From the NCBI GenBank assembly GCA_011523655.1, contig WTGH01000062.1, positions 1-56,590 of the forward strand: a DNA stretch of 56,590 bases, written 5' to 3'. This DNA is from Rhodospirillaceae bacterium. Lineage in GTDB: Bacteria; Pseudomonadota; Alphaproteobacteria; Bin65. The notes under the pieces were generated by a model. That model searched no databases. It was not told the DNA's origin and was given only the letters and a program-made list of their open reading frames with translations. Of the stretch, positions 1-8,322 are shown one piece after another (the stretch's first letter is position 1; every line of letters begins with the position of its first letter). The position numbers and the translations under genes were made by a program.

Positions 1-140
1 AACCCACGGAGTACCCCCCTCGCTTCCCATGACACAAACCCTGATACGTCACCGGGCCGCCGACCGTGTTGACCGGGACCGACAATTCTCTAACGTGTAG
101 GAGGCCCTTGAATGAACGCTGGCCCGGCCCGCGGAGACCC

Positions 141-1052
141 ATGCCCACCAGCAGCGCAACCCGATCGGACGTAACCGAGACCGCGCCGCGGCTGCCGGAA
201 CGGACCCGGCGGACCGCCGACATCAAGGCGCTCGCGCTCAAGGCCGGCGGCGACGTGGTCGGGATCGCGCCGGTCGAGCGCTGGGAAGAGTATGTCCCCG
301 AAGGGTATCGCCCCTACGATATCCTGCCCGGCGCGAAATCGGTCATCGTCGTGGGCGTGCGCGGGCCGAACGCCGGCGCCTGGCAATCGCCCGACCACCG
401 GATCATGGAGGTCAACGGCTACGATTTCGCCAACGACCGGGCAATCCACGTCGTCGCCGACCATATCGAGCGGAAGCTCGGCTACTACGCCATGCAGGGC
501 CCGGCCCTGCCGACCGCCGGCTATCAGCCGCGCATGTCGATGATGCTGGCCGCCGTGCTCGCCGGCTGCGGCACCCGCTCCTTCGCCGCCAACATCATCC
601 TCAATCCGCAATACGGGCTGCTCTACTACTCGGCCTGCCTGACGACGCTGGAGCTCGACTACGACGACATGCTCGAACAGGGCGTGTGCCCGGCGCCCAT
701 GTGCGTGCAGACCTACCGCCATATCGGCAAGACGCCCTGCATGGCGGCCTGCCCGGCGGATGACGGCGGCTGCCTCGACGGCTCGATCGACGCGGACGGC
801 AACATGGAGCACGTCTATTACGACCGGGAACGCTGCGTCTCGCGCTCGATGAACTTCGGCATTTCGAGCTTCCAGAAGGCGCTCGAACAGATCGCCGAGG
901 AGGAGGACCGGGACAAGCGGCGGATGATGATCAACTCGGATTTCTTCGCCCGGTCGTGCAGTTCGGTCAGCTTCTACAAGGAAAGCGTGGCCCAGTGCTT
1001 CGAATGCATGCGCGTGTGCCCGATCGGGCGCAAGGAACGCAAGCTGAAGTAA
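141..1052 (+). CDS. 4Fe-4S cluster protein, QueG/reductive dehalogenase-like (paralogue 1)
   Basis: A 303-aa protein beginning MPTSSATRSD. The ATG at 141 is chosen because GGAGA lies about 5 bases upstream; an in-frame ATG at 66 has no such support. The C-terminal half carries a cysteine-rich region: CPAPMC, then TPCMAACP with a further GC, a lone RC, and finally QCFECMRVCP. The last is a CxxCxxxCP pattern as in ferredoxins, epoxyqueuosine reductases and reductive dehalogenases. The N-terminal half (about residues 25–150) resembles the non-cluster part of those reductases (LPGAKSVIVVGV). No Tat signal is visible, so it is probably cytoplasmic. It is followed after one base by a close paralogue. 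The substrate is unknown; it is likely an iron–sulfur oxidoreductase or electron carrier. Confidence 0.7.
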   Translation: MPTSSATRSDVTETAPRLPERTRRTADIKALALKAGGDVVGIAPVERWEEYVPEGYRPYDILPGAKSVIVVGVRGPNAGAWQSPDHRIMEVNGYDFANDRAIHVVADHIERKLGYYAMQGPALPTAGYQPRMSMMLAAVLAGCGTRSFAANIILNPQYGLLYYSACLTTLELDYDDMLEQGVCPAPMCVQTYRHIGKTPCMAACPADDGGCLDGSIDADGNMEHVYYDRERCVSRSMNFGISSFQKALEQIAEEEDRDKRRMMINSDFFARSCSSVSFYKESVAQCFECMRVCPIGRKERKLK

Positions 1053-1053
1053 G

Positions 1054-1929
1054 ATGATGGCAGACGCGCCGACCGCCGCCGGAACCGACAGCAACATCAA
1101 GGAAGACCTGCGCGCCTTCGCCCTGAAGAGCGGCGCCCTGGTCATGGGCGTCGCCGATGCCGGGGTCTTCACCGCCGCGCCCGAGGGCAAGCGGCCGGCG
1201 GATTACCTGCCCGGTGCGAAATCCGTCGTAGTCATGGGCGGCGCCCAGCCGCGGGCGGCCGACTGGCAGAGCCCGAAATACGAGCATATGGAGGTGAGTT
1301 CGACGACCGACCGCATCGCCGCCCTCGGCAACCGGATCGCGACCCATATCGAGCGCACCTACGGCTACTATGCCCTCAACGTCCCCCAAGCGCTGGACAA
1401 GGGGCGGCAGCCCTTCCTCAGCATGTCGCTGGCGGCAGAACTGGCGGGCTGCGGCTCGGCCAGCCTGGCGGGCCCGGTGCTGCACCCGGACTACGGCTTC
1501 ATGTATTATTCCGCGGTCATCACCACCCTGCCGCTGGCGCCCGATCCGCAGCCGGAAACCCCGGCCTGCCCGGCCCCGCAATGCGTGGAGATGTACGACG
1601 AGATCGGCAAGACGCCGTGCATGGCGGTCTGCCCGATCGAGGAGGACGGCTGCATCGGCGGCACCATCGAGGACGGCCGCATCGCCAGCCGGCGGTTCGA
1701 CGCCGCGCGCTGCACCACCCGGGTGCAGACCTACTGGGTGCCCGGCTTCCAGAAGGCGATGGAAAAGCTGTTCGAGGAGGACGACCGGGACCGCCGGCGG
1801 ATGATCCTGAACTCGAACATGATGACCCGCACGCTGTGGTCCATGACCTACGCCAACATCAGCCAGGGCCAGTGTTTCGAATGTATGCGCGTGTGCCCCG
1901 TGGGCGCCGAGAAGCGCCAGCTGCGATAG
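1054..1929 (+). CDS. 4Fe-4S cluster protein, QueG/reductive dehalogenase-like (paralogue 2)
   Basis: A 291-aa paralogue of the preceding gene, separated from it by one base and so clearly co-transcribed. The same cysteine landmarks are kept in order: AGCGSAS, CPAPQC, TPCMAVCP plus GC, RC, and GQCFECMRVCP. The LPGAKSVVVMG segment also matches its neighbour. About ten cysteines are shared by the two proteins, enough for two [4Fe-4S] clusters. Tandem, diverged copies suggest either a heterodimer or two substrate variants. The window does not show which, and no flavin or cobalamin domain is recognisable. Confidence 0.7.
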   Translation: MMADAPTAAGTDSNIKEDLRAFALKSGALVMGVADAGVFTAAPEGKRPADYLPGAKSVVVMGGAQPRAADWQSPKYEHMEVSSTTDRIAALGNRIATHIERTYGYYALNVPQALDKGRQPFLSMSLAAELAGCGSASLAGPVLHPDYGFMYYSAVITTLPLAPDPQPETPACPAPQCVEMYDEIGKTPCMAVCPIEEDGCIGGTIEDGRIASRRFDAARCTTRVQTYWVPGFQKAMEKLFEEDDRDRRRMILNSNMMTRTLWSMTYANISQGQCFECMRVCPVGAEKRQLR

Positions 1930-1938
1930 GAACCGGCC

Positions 1939-2283
1939 ATGCCTTTCTTTTTCGTCGATCCCGAGGTCTACCGGACATACCGCGACCGGGTCGTGGCGAT
2001 GTCCCAGTCGATCCAGGTCAACTATCCGGAGCATATGCCGGCCGAACAGCGGCAGCCCGGCCTTTCCGACGAGGAGATCGCGGAAGAACTCGGCCTCGAT
2101 GCGCGCACGGTATCGGAAATCCGCTGCGTCGCCGAACGCGAATTCTACGACGTGGACGAGTGGGAAAAGGCGGTCGAATTCAAGGACCGCCAGTGCCGCG
2201 GCTACGCCGAGCGGGGCCTGAGCTTCACGACCAAGAAATACTTCGACGCGAAAAAGGCGGAAAAGCCGCGAAGCGACTCCTGA
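1939..2283 (+). CDS. Small conserved-looking protein, HTH-like middle
   Basis: A 114-aa protein starting MPFFFVDPEV, 9 bases after the second iron–sulfur gene and most likely the last gene of that operon. Residues about 42–65 (LSDEEIAEELGLDARTV) have the rhythm of a helix-turn-helix or a small helical repeat. The C-terminus is lysine-rich. The protein family is not recognised. It may be a regulator or a small partner of the two iron–sulfur proteins; the assignment rests only on position and the weak HTH-like stretch. Confidence 0.5.
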   Translation: MPFFFVDPEVYRTYRDRVVAMSQSIQVNYPEHMPAEQRQPGLSDEEIAEELGLDARTVSEIRCVAEREFYDVDEWEKAVEFKDRQCRGYAERGLSFTTKKYFDAKKAEKPRSDS

Positions 2284-2359
2284 CGCCTGGCCGTGCCGGT
2301 CCGGCAGGGGCGCGGGCGGATGCTGCCGCGCAGGGCCGGCAGCATCCGCGGCGGCGCCG

Positions 2360-3391
2360 TTACTTGATCCCGGCCATCTTCCGGGCGGCCTCGAGATAGG
2401 AGGTATCGATGATGGCGCCGACATCCACCTTCTTCTTGACCGCGCCCAGCTTCAGCCAGAGGGCCTGCTGGCGTTCAATCGCGGCCCGGTCGATGCTGCC
2501 GAAATAGCCGGCGTAGGCCGGGCCGGGAATCCGCTCCAGGATCTTTCTGGGCAATTTCGACCATTTGGCCAGCGTATCGAGCAGCGCCGGCGTCCATTTG
2601 CCCCCGGTTTCGTGGACGTCCTTCGCACCCTGCAGGAAGGCGGTGAGGAATTTCTTCGCCGCGTCGGGATTCTTCTTCAGGAACTGCGGCGAGGCGGCGA
2701 AATAGGTCTCCTGGAACCAGGGCACGGCATCCTTGTAGGATTTCCAGCGGTTTGCCAGCCCCTGTGCCTCGAGCATGGTCACGATGGGCTCGACGGCGGC
2801 CTGGACTTCGATGGCCTTGTTCTTGAACGCGGCGATCCAGGCCTGCGGAGACTTGAACTTTTCGCTGTACTTGACGTCCGACATGCCGAGGCCGGCCTTC
2901 TTGAGGGCCTCCCGGATCAACAGGTTGACCGGCGAGCCGAGCGGGCCGCCATCGACCGACATGCCGCGCAGATCGCCGAGCGACTTCGGCTGCTTCGCCT
3001 TCCAGATATCGCTGCGGACCATGATCCAGCTGGTGTCGCTCCACTTGGCGTTGGAACCCGCGATCGCGGAGACGATTTTCAGGCCGAAGCCCTGCGTGTG
3101 CTGGTTGAACATGCCGGGGCCCATGACCATCGGGGCGATATCCTGGTCGCCCCGCGCCAGCAGCGGCACCTGGGTGACCGACGACCCGCGATAGGTCTTG
3201 AGCTGGATGTCGAGGCCCTGGGCCTTGAAGTAGCCTTTGTCGATGGCGAGGAATATCGGCATGTAGCTGTAGACCAGCGGGTTCACCGAGGTCCGCACCG
3301 CAACTCCCTTGCCTTGTGCCGCAACCGGCGCTGCGAGCAAGGCTGCGCCGGCAAGCGCTGCCGCGGCGATCTGCGTTTTCCTGGATTTCAT
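2360..3391 (-). CDS. ABC transporter substrate-binding protein, NitT/TauT (SsuA) family
   Basis: A 343-aa periplasmic binding protein with a clear signal peptide (KSRKTQIAAAALAGAALLAA then VAAQG). The mature part follows the nitrate/sulfonate/taurine or thiamine-precursor type: FLAIDKGYFKAQGLDIQL near the N-terminus, RGDQDIAPM, GGPLGSPVNLLI and WIAAFKNKAIEVQAA. It is the last gene of a minus-strand operon after its permease and ATPase. The operon also encodes two dioxygenase-like cupins, so the ligand is more likely a small aromatic or heteroaromatic acid than nitrate or taurine. The ligand inference is from context only. Confidence 0.85.
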   Translation of the reverse strand: MKSRKTQIAAAALAGAALLAAPVAAQGKGVAVRTSVNPLVYSYMPIFLAIDKGYFKAQGLDIQLKTYRGSSVTQVPLLARGDQDIAPMVMGPGMFNQHTQGFGLKIVSAIAGSNAKWSDTSWIMVRSDIWKAKQPKSLGDLRGMSVDGGPLGSPVNLLIREALKKAGLGMSDVKYSEKFKSPQAWIAAFKNKAIEVQAAVEPIVTMLEAQGLANRWKSYKDAVPWFQETYFAASPQFLKKNPDAAKKFLTAFLQGAKDVHETGGKWTPALLDTLAKWSKLPRKILERIPGPAYAGYFGSIDRAAIERQQALWLKLGAVKKKVDVGAIIDTSYLEAARKMAGIK

Positions 3392-3452
3392 GGGTCGTTT
3401 CTCTCCTTGCGATTGAAGTCCGTTCCGGTTCCCGATCCAACGGGCGCCGGAC

Positions 3453-4217
3453 CTATGCAGCCGTGGATTTCTGTTGCCACGGAACCAGGTAGCGTTCGAG
3501 CAGGTCCATCGACAGATAGACGGCGAAGCCGAACACCGCCGAAACCACGAGGCCCGCCATCGAGCGCTGCAACGACAGGACCTGCCAGCTGTTCCAGATA
3601 ACGTGCCCGATGCCGGATTCCCCGACGAGGAACTCCACGGCGACGGTGCCGAGCAGGCCCAGGCCGACGGAGATGCGCAGGCCGCCCATCAGCGTCGGCA
3701 TCGCCGCCGGCAGCGTCACCATGGTGTAGAGATGGCGCGGGCCGGTTTCAAAATTTTCCGCCACGTCGCGATAGATGCGATCAATGTTGAGCACCGAATA
3801 CATCGCGGAAATCAGCATCGTGAAGAACGGCCCCAGCGCGATCATGATGATGTTCGAGGTTTCGTTGAGGCCGACGAGAATGAGAACCAGCGGGAACAGC
3901 GCGATGCGCGGGATTGGATAGAACAGGGCGACAAGCGGATTGGCGAAGGCGCGGAACCACCGGAAGATCCCCATGGTCAGCCCGAGCAGGACGCCCGGGA
4001 CAACGCCGACCGCCATGCCGACGAGAAAGCGGAGCGCCGTTGCGCCGGTATGGTCGAGCAGGCCCTCTTCGCGGAACATCACAACCATCGTGACCGCGAC
4101 GGCGGATGGCGGCGGCAGGATCCGCACGTCGATCCAGCCGAGATGGGCGAGCGCCTCCCAAAGTGCGAAAACGCCGACAGGGCTGGCGAAAACGAGAAAT
4201 CGCTCGGCCCGGTTCAT
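3453..4217 (-). CDS. ABC transporter permease, NitT/TauT (SsuC) family
   Basis: A 254-aa inner-membrane permease starting MNRAERFLVF. Its ATG overlaps the stop of the upstream ATPase gene by 4 bases (ATGA), which fixes the start. About six hydrophobic segments are visible. The family's cytoplasmic coupling loop appears as ENFETGPRHLYTMVTLPAAMPTLMGGL, the usual EAA-type region with alanine, proline and glycine in place. The C-terminus is LLERYLVPWQQKS, typical for SsuC/TauC. It works with the ATPase at 4214–5080 and the binding protein at 2360–3391. Confidence 0.87.
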   Translation of the reverse strand: MNRAERFLVFASPVGVFALWEALAHLGWIDVRILPPPSAVAVTMVVMFREEGLLDHTGATALRFLVGMAVGVVPGVLLGLTMGIFRWFRAFANPLVALFYPIPRIALFPLVLILVGLNETSNIIMIALGPFFTMLISAMYSVLNIDRIYRDVAENFETGPRHLYTMVTLPAAMPTLMGGLRISVGLGLLGTVAVEFLVGESGIGHVIWNSWQVLSLQRSMAGLVVSAVFGFAVYLSMDLLERYLVPWQQKSTAA

Positions 4218-5080
4218 GACGGCGGCGCCTGCGCCGCCGTGCCGAGATCGGCGCCGGCACCGTCCAGCGACACCACTTCTTCGCGCAGGGAGTCCCAGAC
4301 CGCGCGCCGGAGATGCAAAAAATGCTCGTTGTTGCGCAGCTCGAGCGCATCGCGCGGCCGGGGCAAGTCGATGTCGAGGATCGTCTTGATCCGCCCCGGC
4401 CGGTTGCTCATCACCGCAACCCGGTCGCCAAGGACGATCGCCTCGTCGAGGCTGTGGGTGATGAATATGACCGTCTTGTTGGACCCTTCCCAGAGCCGTA
4501 ACAGGTCGGTCTGCACCAGCATTTTCGTTTGCTCGTCCAGGGAACCCAGCGGCTCGTCCATCAGCAGGACCGCCGGGTCGTTGACGAAGGCGCGGGCCAG
4601 GTTCACCCGCTGGCGCATGCCCCCGGACAGCTGGCTGGGATAGGCTGTTTCGAACGCCGACAAACCCAGCTTGCGCAGATAGTCCCGTGCCTGCGCAAGG
4701 CGCCGGTCCCTGGTTACATGGCGAACCGTCAACCCATAGGCGGCGTTTTCCAGCACGGTCAGCCAGGGGAACACGCCCTGTTCCTGGAACACCATCGACT
4801 GCAGGGGATTGCCGCCGGTTTCGATGGCGAACTCGACCGAGCCGCCATAGCTCTTTTCCAACCCTGCGAGGATGCGCAGCATCGTAGTCTTGCCGCATCC
4901 GCTCGGCCCTACGACAGACAGGAACTCGCCTTCGCGAACCGCCAGGTCGACGCCGGCCAGGGCGACGATTTCGCCCTCCGGGCCGTCGAAGGATTTGCTC
5001 AGGTTGAGTATGTCGATACCGCCGGCCGGATCGGAGCGTCCGCCGTCCACGCCCGCCCGGTCGGCGTGCTCAGGCTGCAT
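4214..5080 (-). CDS. ABC transporter ATP-binding protein, NitT/TauT (SsuB) family
   Basis: A 288-aa ATPase; the start at MQPEHADRAG is chosen because the conserved domain (ILNLSKSFDG) begins about 20 residues later. Walker A is GPSGCGKTT, the signature motif is LSGGMRQRVNLARAF, Walker B is VLLMDEPLGSLD, and the switch histidine is in FITHSLDEA. The start lies inside the 3' end of the upstream cupin gene (11-base overlap) and the stop overlaps the permease start. The three transporter genes and the enzymes are therefore translationally coupled. It energises uptake of the unknown substrate of this operon. Confidence 0.9.
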   Translation of the reverse strand: MQPEHADRAGVDGGRSDPAGGIDILNLSKSFDGPEGEIVALAGVDLAVREGEFLSVVGPSGCGKTTMLRILAGLEKSYGGSVEFAIETGGNPLQSMVFQEQGVFPWLTVLENAAYGLTVRHVTRDRRLAQARDYLRKLGLSAFETAYPSQLSGGMRQRVNLARAFVNDPAVLLMDEPLGSLDEQTKMLVQTDLLRLWEGSNKTVIFITHSLDEAIVLGDRVAVMSNRPGRIKTILDIDLPRPRDALELRNNEHFLHLRRAVWDSLREEVVSLDGAGADLGTAAQAPPS

Positions 5081-5633
5081 CGCCTCCGGTCGGCGACAGT
5101 TCCTTGGCCAGGGTCTCCCAGCGATAGGGCGACAGGTCGATCGGCTCGTGCTCCGCATTGCAGGCCGGGCAGCGCCGGTCTGCCTCCGATTCGTTGAAGG
5201 CTTCGCAATATTTCCGGTACGCCGCCTGGGAAAGCAGCTCTTCGGTATCCCAGACATAGCGCTTCAGTTCCGTGCCGCAGGTCTCGCAATACCAGGCGAC
5301 CCCCTCAAGGCCGGCCCTGCGCGGCTTGTAGCGATGCACCACGGAAGGGGCGTCGGGAACAAACCGGTGCGGCGTGCCGGCCGGGATATAGATGAAATCG
5401 CCCGGCTCCGCAGGATGGAAATGTACGTTCGACTGCCGAAAACGGACCTGGCCGGCGCCCGAGACGAGCACCAGCATCGTATCCTTCTCACAGATCAGGT
5501 AGAACGGCTGCGGGCGGTCGTTGACGCTGAGATGCAACTGCGGGTCGATCTCGTCCGGTAGCATCGGGCGCTCGTCGTAGGGGCCGCCCTGCGCCGCCTC
5601 CCGGACGGTCATGAACGTTTTCTTGCGAATCAC
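5070..5633 (-). CDS. 3-hydroxyanthranilate 3,4-dioxygenase-like cupin with zinc knuckle
   Basis: A 187-aa protein with the bacterial 3-hydroxyanthranilate dioxygenase layout. A cupin core (GDFIYIPAGTPHRFV, around residues 75–90) is followed by a rubredoxin-like metal knuckle made of WYCETCGTEL and CPACNAEH. The C-terminal histidine of the cupin site is present. By eye, the first histidine and the glutamate of the usual 2-His/1-Glu iron site are not evident: the aligned stretch FYLICEKDTMLVLV has no histidine. The catalytic role may therefore differ, or it may act with the neighbouring cupin. It overlaps the ABC ATPase gene and follows the second cupin by 37 bases. The family call is firm; the activity is not. 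Confidence 0.72.
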   Translation of the reverse strand: MIRKKTFMTVREAAQGGPYDERPMLPDEIDPQLHLSVNDRPQPFYLICEKDTMLVLVSGAGQVRFRQSNVHFHPAEPGDFIYIPAGTPHRFVPDAPSVVHRYKPRRAGLEGVAWYCETCGTELKRYVWDTEELLSQAAYRKYCEAFNESEADRRCPACNAEHEPIDLSPYRWETLAKELSPTGGDAA

Positions 5634-5670
5634 GACCCGCCTCCTCCGGGACCGGTGCGGCCGACGAAGA

Positions 5671-6357
5671 CTAACCGGCGGTCGCGGCCGGGCGGCCGGA
5701 ATGCGCTTCGCCGGCCCGGATCATGACTTCGGTCTTCAGCCGGTATTCCTCCCAGCCCCAGGACGATATCGGAAACGGCTCGTTCACCGTGCCGCACTCG
5801 GGGCAGGTGCGCATCGCCTCGTCGCGGTTGTATTTCTCGAAAATCGGCGGCAGGCAGGCGACCGAAGGGAACGGATGGGTGCGATCGGTCGATTCGTCGT
5901 CCGGCGAGGCGTCGAATTCCTCGAAAAAGAGTTGATGGCGGCACTTCTTGCAGTGGACGCTGATGCCCTCGGTCTGCGGCGTCCCGTCGTCGGTCTGGCG
6001 CTGAACCACGCTCATCAGGGCGAAATAGGCGGCGTTTTTTTCGTCCTTGAGGAACGAATTGACGCCGTGGCGGCGCCCGCCGCAATAGACCTGTCCCGGC
6101 TGCAACATTGCGCCGTTCGACGTGAAATTGGTGATCACCTCGTCGACGCTGTTGTGGTGGTAGAAATGCCCGTAGGACCGGTCGGGGCCGCCGATGAACA
6201 GAGCGCCGGCCGCCACCATGGCGCCGCGGTGCAGATAGGGGAACAGCAGGGTCAGGTTGGCGTTGCCCTTCTGCATGCAGTTGAAGAGATTGTTGTGCAG
6301 CGGCGGCCGGTCGGGCCGCGGCGGCGCGATGGTCGGTTCCGTTCCGATTTCGCCCAT
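5671..6357 (-). CDS. Second cupin with CxxC knuckles, 3-HAO-like partner
   Basis: A 228-aa protein starting MGEIGTEPTI. The start is chosen where the conserved part begins, 47 bases after the DUF4242 gene. It has a cupin-like HFYHHNSVDEVITNF segment offering a histidine pair and an acidic residue as metal ligands. Further on it has HCKKCRHQLFF and TCPECGTVNEP, the same two-CxxC zinc knuckle as the next gene. It is thus a diverged, longer relative of the 3-HAO-like protein at 5070–5633, probably its partner in a heteromer. One copy keeps obvious metal ligands and the other does not. Substrate unknown; ring opening of an aromatic or heteroaromatic acid is inferred. Confidence 0.6.
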   Translation of the reverse strand: MGEIGTEPTIAPPRPDRPPLHNNLFNCMQKGNANLTLLFPYLHRGAMVAAGALFIGGPDRSYGHFYHHNSVDEVITNFTSNGAMLQPGQVYCGGRRHGVNSFLKDEKNAAYFALMSVVQRQTDDGTPQTEGISVHCKKCRHQLFFEEFDASPDDESTDRTHPFPSVACLPPIFEKYNRDEAMRTCPECGTVNEPFPISSWGWEEYRLKTEVMIRAGEAHSGRPAATAG

Positions 6358-6404
6358 GGTCTCACCCCCAGGGTCGGTTGTCGCGCTGTCCGGCGGGCCG
6401 GGAG

Positions 6405-6686
6405 CTAGAGCTTGCCCATCTGCTTGAGCATGCCCTCCATCTCCTCGAACGACTGGGAGAATTGGATTTCGTGAATCTCGTCGTAGGGAAGGCCCAGCCG
6501 CTCGAACTGCTCGATCAGCGTCTCCTCGCTCTCGGCTTCGTAGATCGTGACGATGAAGCCGCTGCCCAGGTTGACGTAGGCCTGCTTGAACGACGTGAGT
6601 TCCGCCCGGTAGACATGCACCGCGTTCTCGACCCACTCCTCCTGGAGCAATCCCGGCGCGCGATGAACGGTGATAAACTGGGCCAT
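6405..6686 (-). CDS. DUF4242-like small protein
   Basis: A 93-aa protein beginning MAQFITVHRAPG, with a compact alpha/beta ferredoxin-like look (FIVTIYEAESEETLIEQFERLGLP). This matches the DUF4242 / SCO4226 nickel-binding family in length and pattern. The start was placed at the ATG preceding this motif. It lies between the M29-like gene (56 bases upstream) and the second cupin. Its role in the operon is unknown; small proteins of this fold often act as monooxygenase-like or accessory subunits. Confidence 0.6.
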   Translation of the reverse strand: MAQFITVHRAPGLLQEEWVENAVHVYRAELTSFKQAYVNLGSGFIVTIYEAESEETLIEQFERLGLPYDEIHEIQFSQSFEEMEGMLKQMGKL

Positions 6687-6742
6687 TACCCTTTCTCCCT
6701 CTATTCTTTCTGTTGGTGTTTCGGTTTCCGCCTGCGGCCGGC

Positions 6743-8209
6743 TCAATGGTCGCAATGGCTGTGGCCGGCATGCTCGGCGCCGGTCATCTTCATGTAGAGG
6801 TGGTGCCATTTCCGGCAGATGCTGAGTTCCGTGGCGGTCCAGTCCATCGGATCGTGCGCATAGTCGCGCCAGTAATCGCCTTCCATGTTGATGCCGGGAA
6901 TCGCCGGGATCCAGTCCTCCTGCAGGAAGTCGTCCGGATCGCCGTACTTCGCGGCGACCGCCCGCACGTCAGGATCGTCGAGGGCCAAGAGACGGCCATC
7001 CTCGATGATGCGTTCGGTGCCGCCGTCCACCGTCTCGATGTCGACATCGGGGAAATAGAGATGGACGTGCCAGTGGCCGACGATCGGCATGCCGCTGAGC
7101 ACCGCCTCCGTCTCCTTGGCGCTGGAGATGACCGAACCGTAGCCGATATGAATCACGCCGCTGCGCATCCTCTCGTAGAGCGCGCAGTTCCAGCCGTCCA
7201 GGTAGCCGGACCGGGGTCTGTGGATCTTCGGGTTCGTCCCGATCGAATTTTCCCACCAGTACATCAGTCCCTTATCGGGATGGCCCGGATATTGGACGTT
7301 GTAGGTCTGGTCGAGAAGATTACGCAGCTTGTCGCCGAACTCGCCGCCGCCCTCGATGTCGACAACCTTGCTGCCCTCCATCTTCAGCCTGATGTGCGGG
7401 AACGGCCCGATATGGTTCATGGTTCCGGCGACGATGCCGGTGCCGTCTTCCAGGGCGCCCGGAAGCAGGAAATTCGGCTTGCCCCACAGATGTCCCGGCA
7501 GATAGGTCCGCCCGTAGGCGACATTCTGCGGGTACCACTGCTTGATGTGCTCCTCGTTGAAGTAGGTCCGCGACGCATCAAAATATTCGTCATGGGCCGT
7601 GTACCAGAGGTCGGTCCCTTCGGGATCGACGATATGCATCCGCTTGGTGCGGCGGCAGCGTTCCCAGGTCCACTCGTCGATCGCCTTCAGGATTTCCGCC
7701 GGCACGGTATGGGCGGCCGACATCACCATTTCAGGCGTGATGAAGGGAAAGCGCTGAACCTTCAGTTTGCGCTCCGACAGGATCGGCCCGCCGAAACCCC
7801 AGAGCACCTTGTCGTAGACGCCTTCGTCGTCGAGCTTTTCCCAGGCCTCGAACCAGTTGGCGATTTCCTTCGTCATCTCGATGAAGAGCTCGGCCTCGTT
7901 GTGGCCTTCGAACGTCGGGATCGGTCCCCGGTCGGCGTTGATGACCTCGTAGTCGCAGCCGAATTTCTCCAGGGTCTTGACCGCCGCTTCGACGCACATG
8001 GGATGGTGCCAGCTGTCCACGCGCAGTAGCACCTTCTCGCCCTTCTGCAGGTCCCAGGCCGCCCACAGGCCAGGGCTGAACTCCCGCTTCGCGACAGCGT
8101 CGAAATAGGGCAGCAGATCGTCGACGCTTTTCGCTTCCCGGAACGGCGGGCAGCGCGGCGGCCGGTGTTTGACGGCGGTATCCGGCTGAACGGGGGCAAG
8201 TTGATCCAT
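6743..8209 (-). CDS. M29 aminopeptidase-like / NicX-like metalloenzyme
   Basis: A 488-aa protein starting MDQLAPVQPD, preceded by AGAGAGGAG at good spacing; an in-frame upstream ATG lacks this. The N-terminal KVLLRVDSWHHPMCVEA and the C-terminal GHWHVHLYFPDVDIETVDGG followed by RIIEDGRLLAL match the aminopeptidase T (M29) superfamily. That superfamily includes 2,5-dihydroxypyridine 5,6-dioxygenase NicX. The H-x-H at the usual last metal site is visible. It is the first gene of an operon with two dioxygenase-type cupins and an ABC importer, which favours ring cleavage over peptide hydrolysis. It is longer than typical NicX (about 350 aa). Superfamily likely, substrate unknown. Confidence 0.65.
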   Translation of the reverse strand: MDQLAPVQPDTAVKHRPPRCPPFREAKSVDDLLPYFDAVAKREFSPGLWAAWDLQKGEKVLLRVDSWHHPMCVEAAVKTLEKFGCDYEVINADRGPIPTFEGHNEAELFIEMTKEIANWFEAWEKLDDEGVYDKVLWGFGGPILSERKLKVQRFPFITPEMVMSAAHTVPAEILKAIDEWTWERCRRTKRMHIVDPEGTDLWYTAHDEYFDASRTYFNEEHIKQWYPQNVAYGRTYLPGHLWGKPNFLLPGALEDGTGIVAGTMNHIGPFPHIRLKMEGSKVVDIEGGGEFGDKLRNLLDQTYNVQYPGHPDKGLMYWWENSIGTNPKIHRPRSGYLDGWNCALYERMRSGVIHIGYGSVISSAKETEAVLSGMPIVGHWHVHLYFPDVDIETVDGGTERIIEDGRLLALDDPDVRAVAAKYGDPDDFLQEDWIPAIPGINMEGDYWRDYAHDPMDWTATELSICRKWHHLYMKMTGAEHAGHSHCDH

Positions 8210-8322
8210 CGTGCGGCTCCTCTCTGCCGTATCGCCCGGCGTGTGCGGACTAAGGTTCAAACCTCACTAATGAACGCGAAACGACGGGATTCCATACCGT
8301 CGATCGCCACACGGCGAAAGAT

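Noticed and set aside
90..1190. Minus-strand open frame of 366 codons
   Set aside because: Antisense to the first 4Fe-4S gene, with composition typical of a shadow frame.
967..2424. Long minus-strand open frame of 485 codons
   Set aside because: It lies opposite two clear iron–sulfur genes, is rich in H, R, A and G without domains, and is a GC-driven shadow.
6743..8209. Peptidase function for the M29-like protein
   Set aside because: The operon context (dioxygenase-like cupins, importer) and the NicX kinship make peptide hydrolysis less likely; kept as alternative only.
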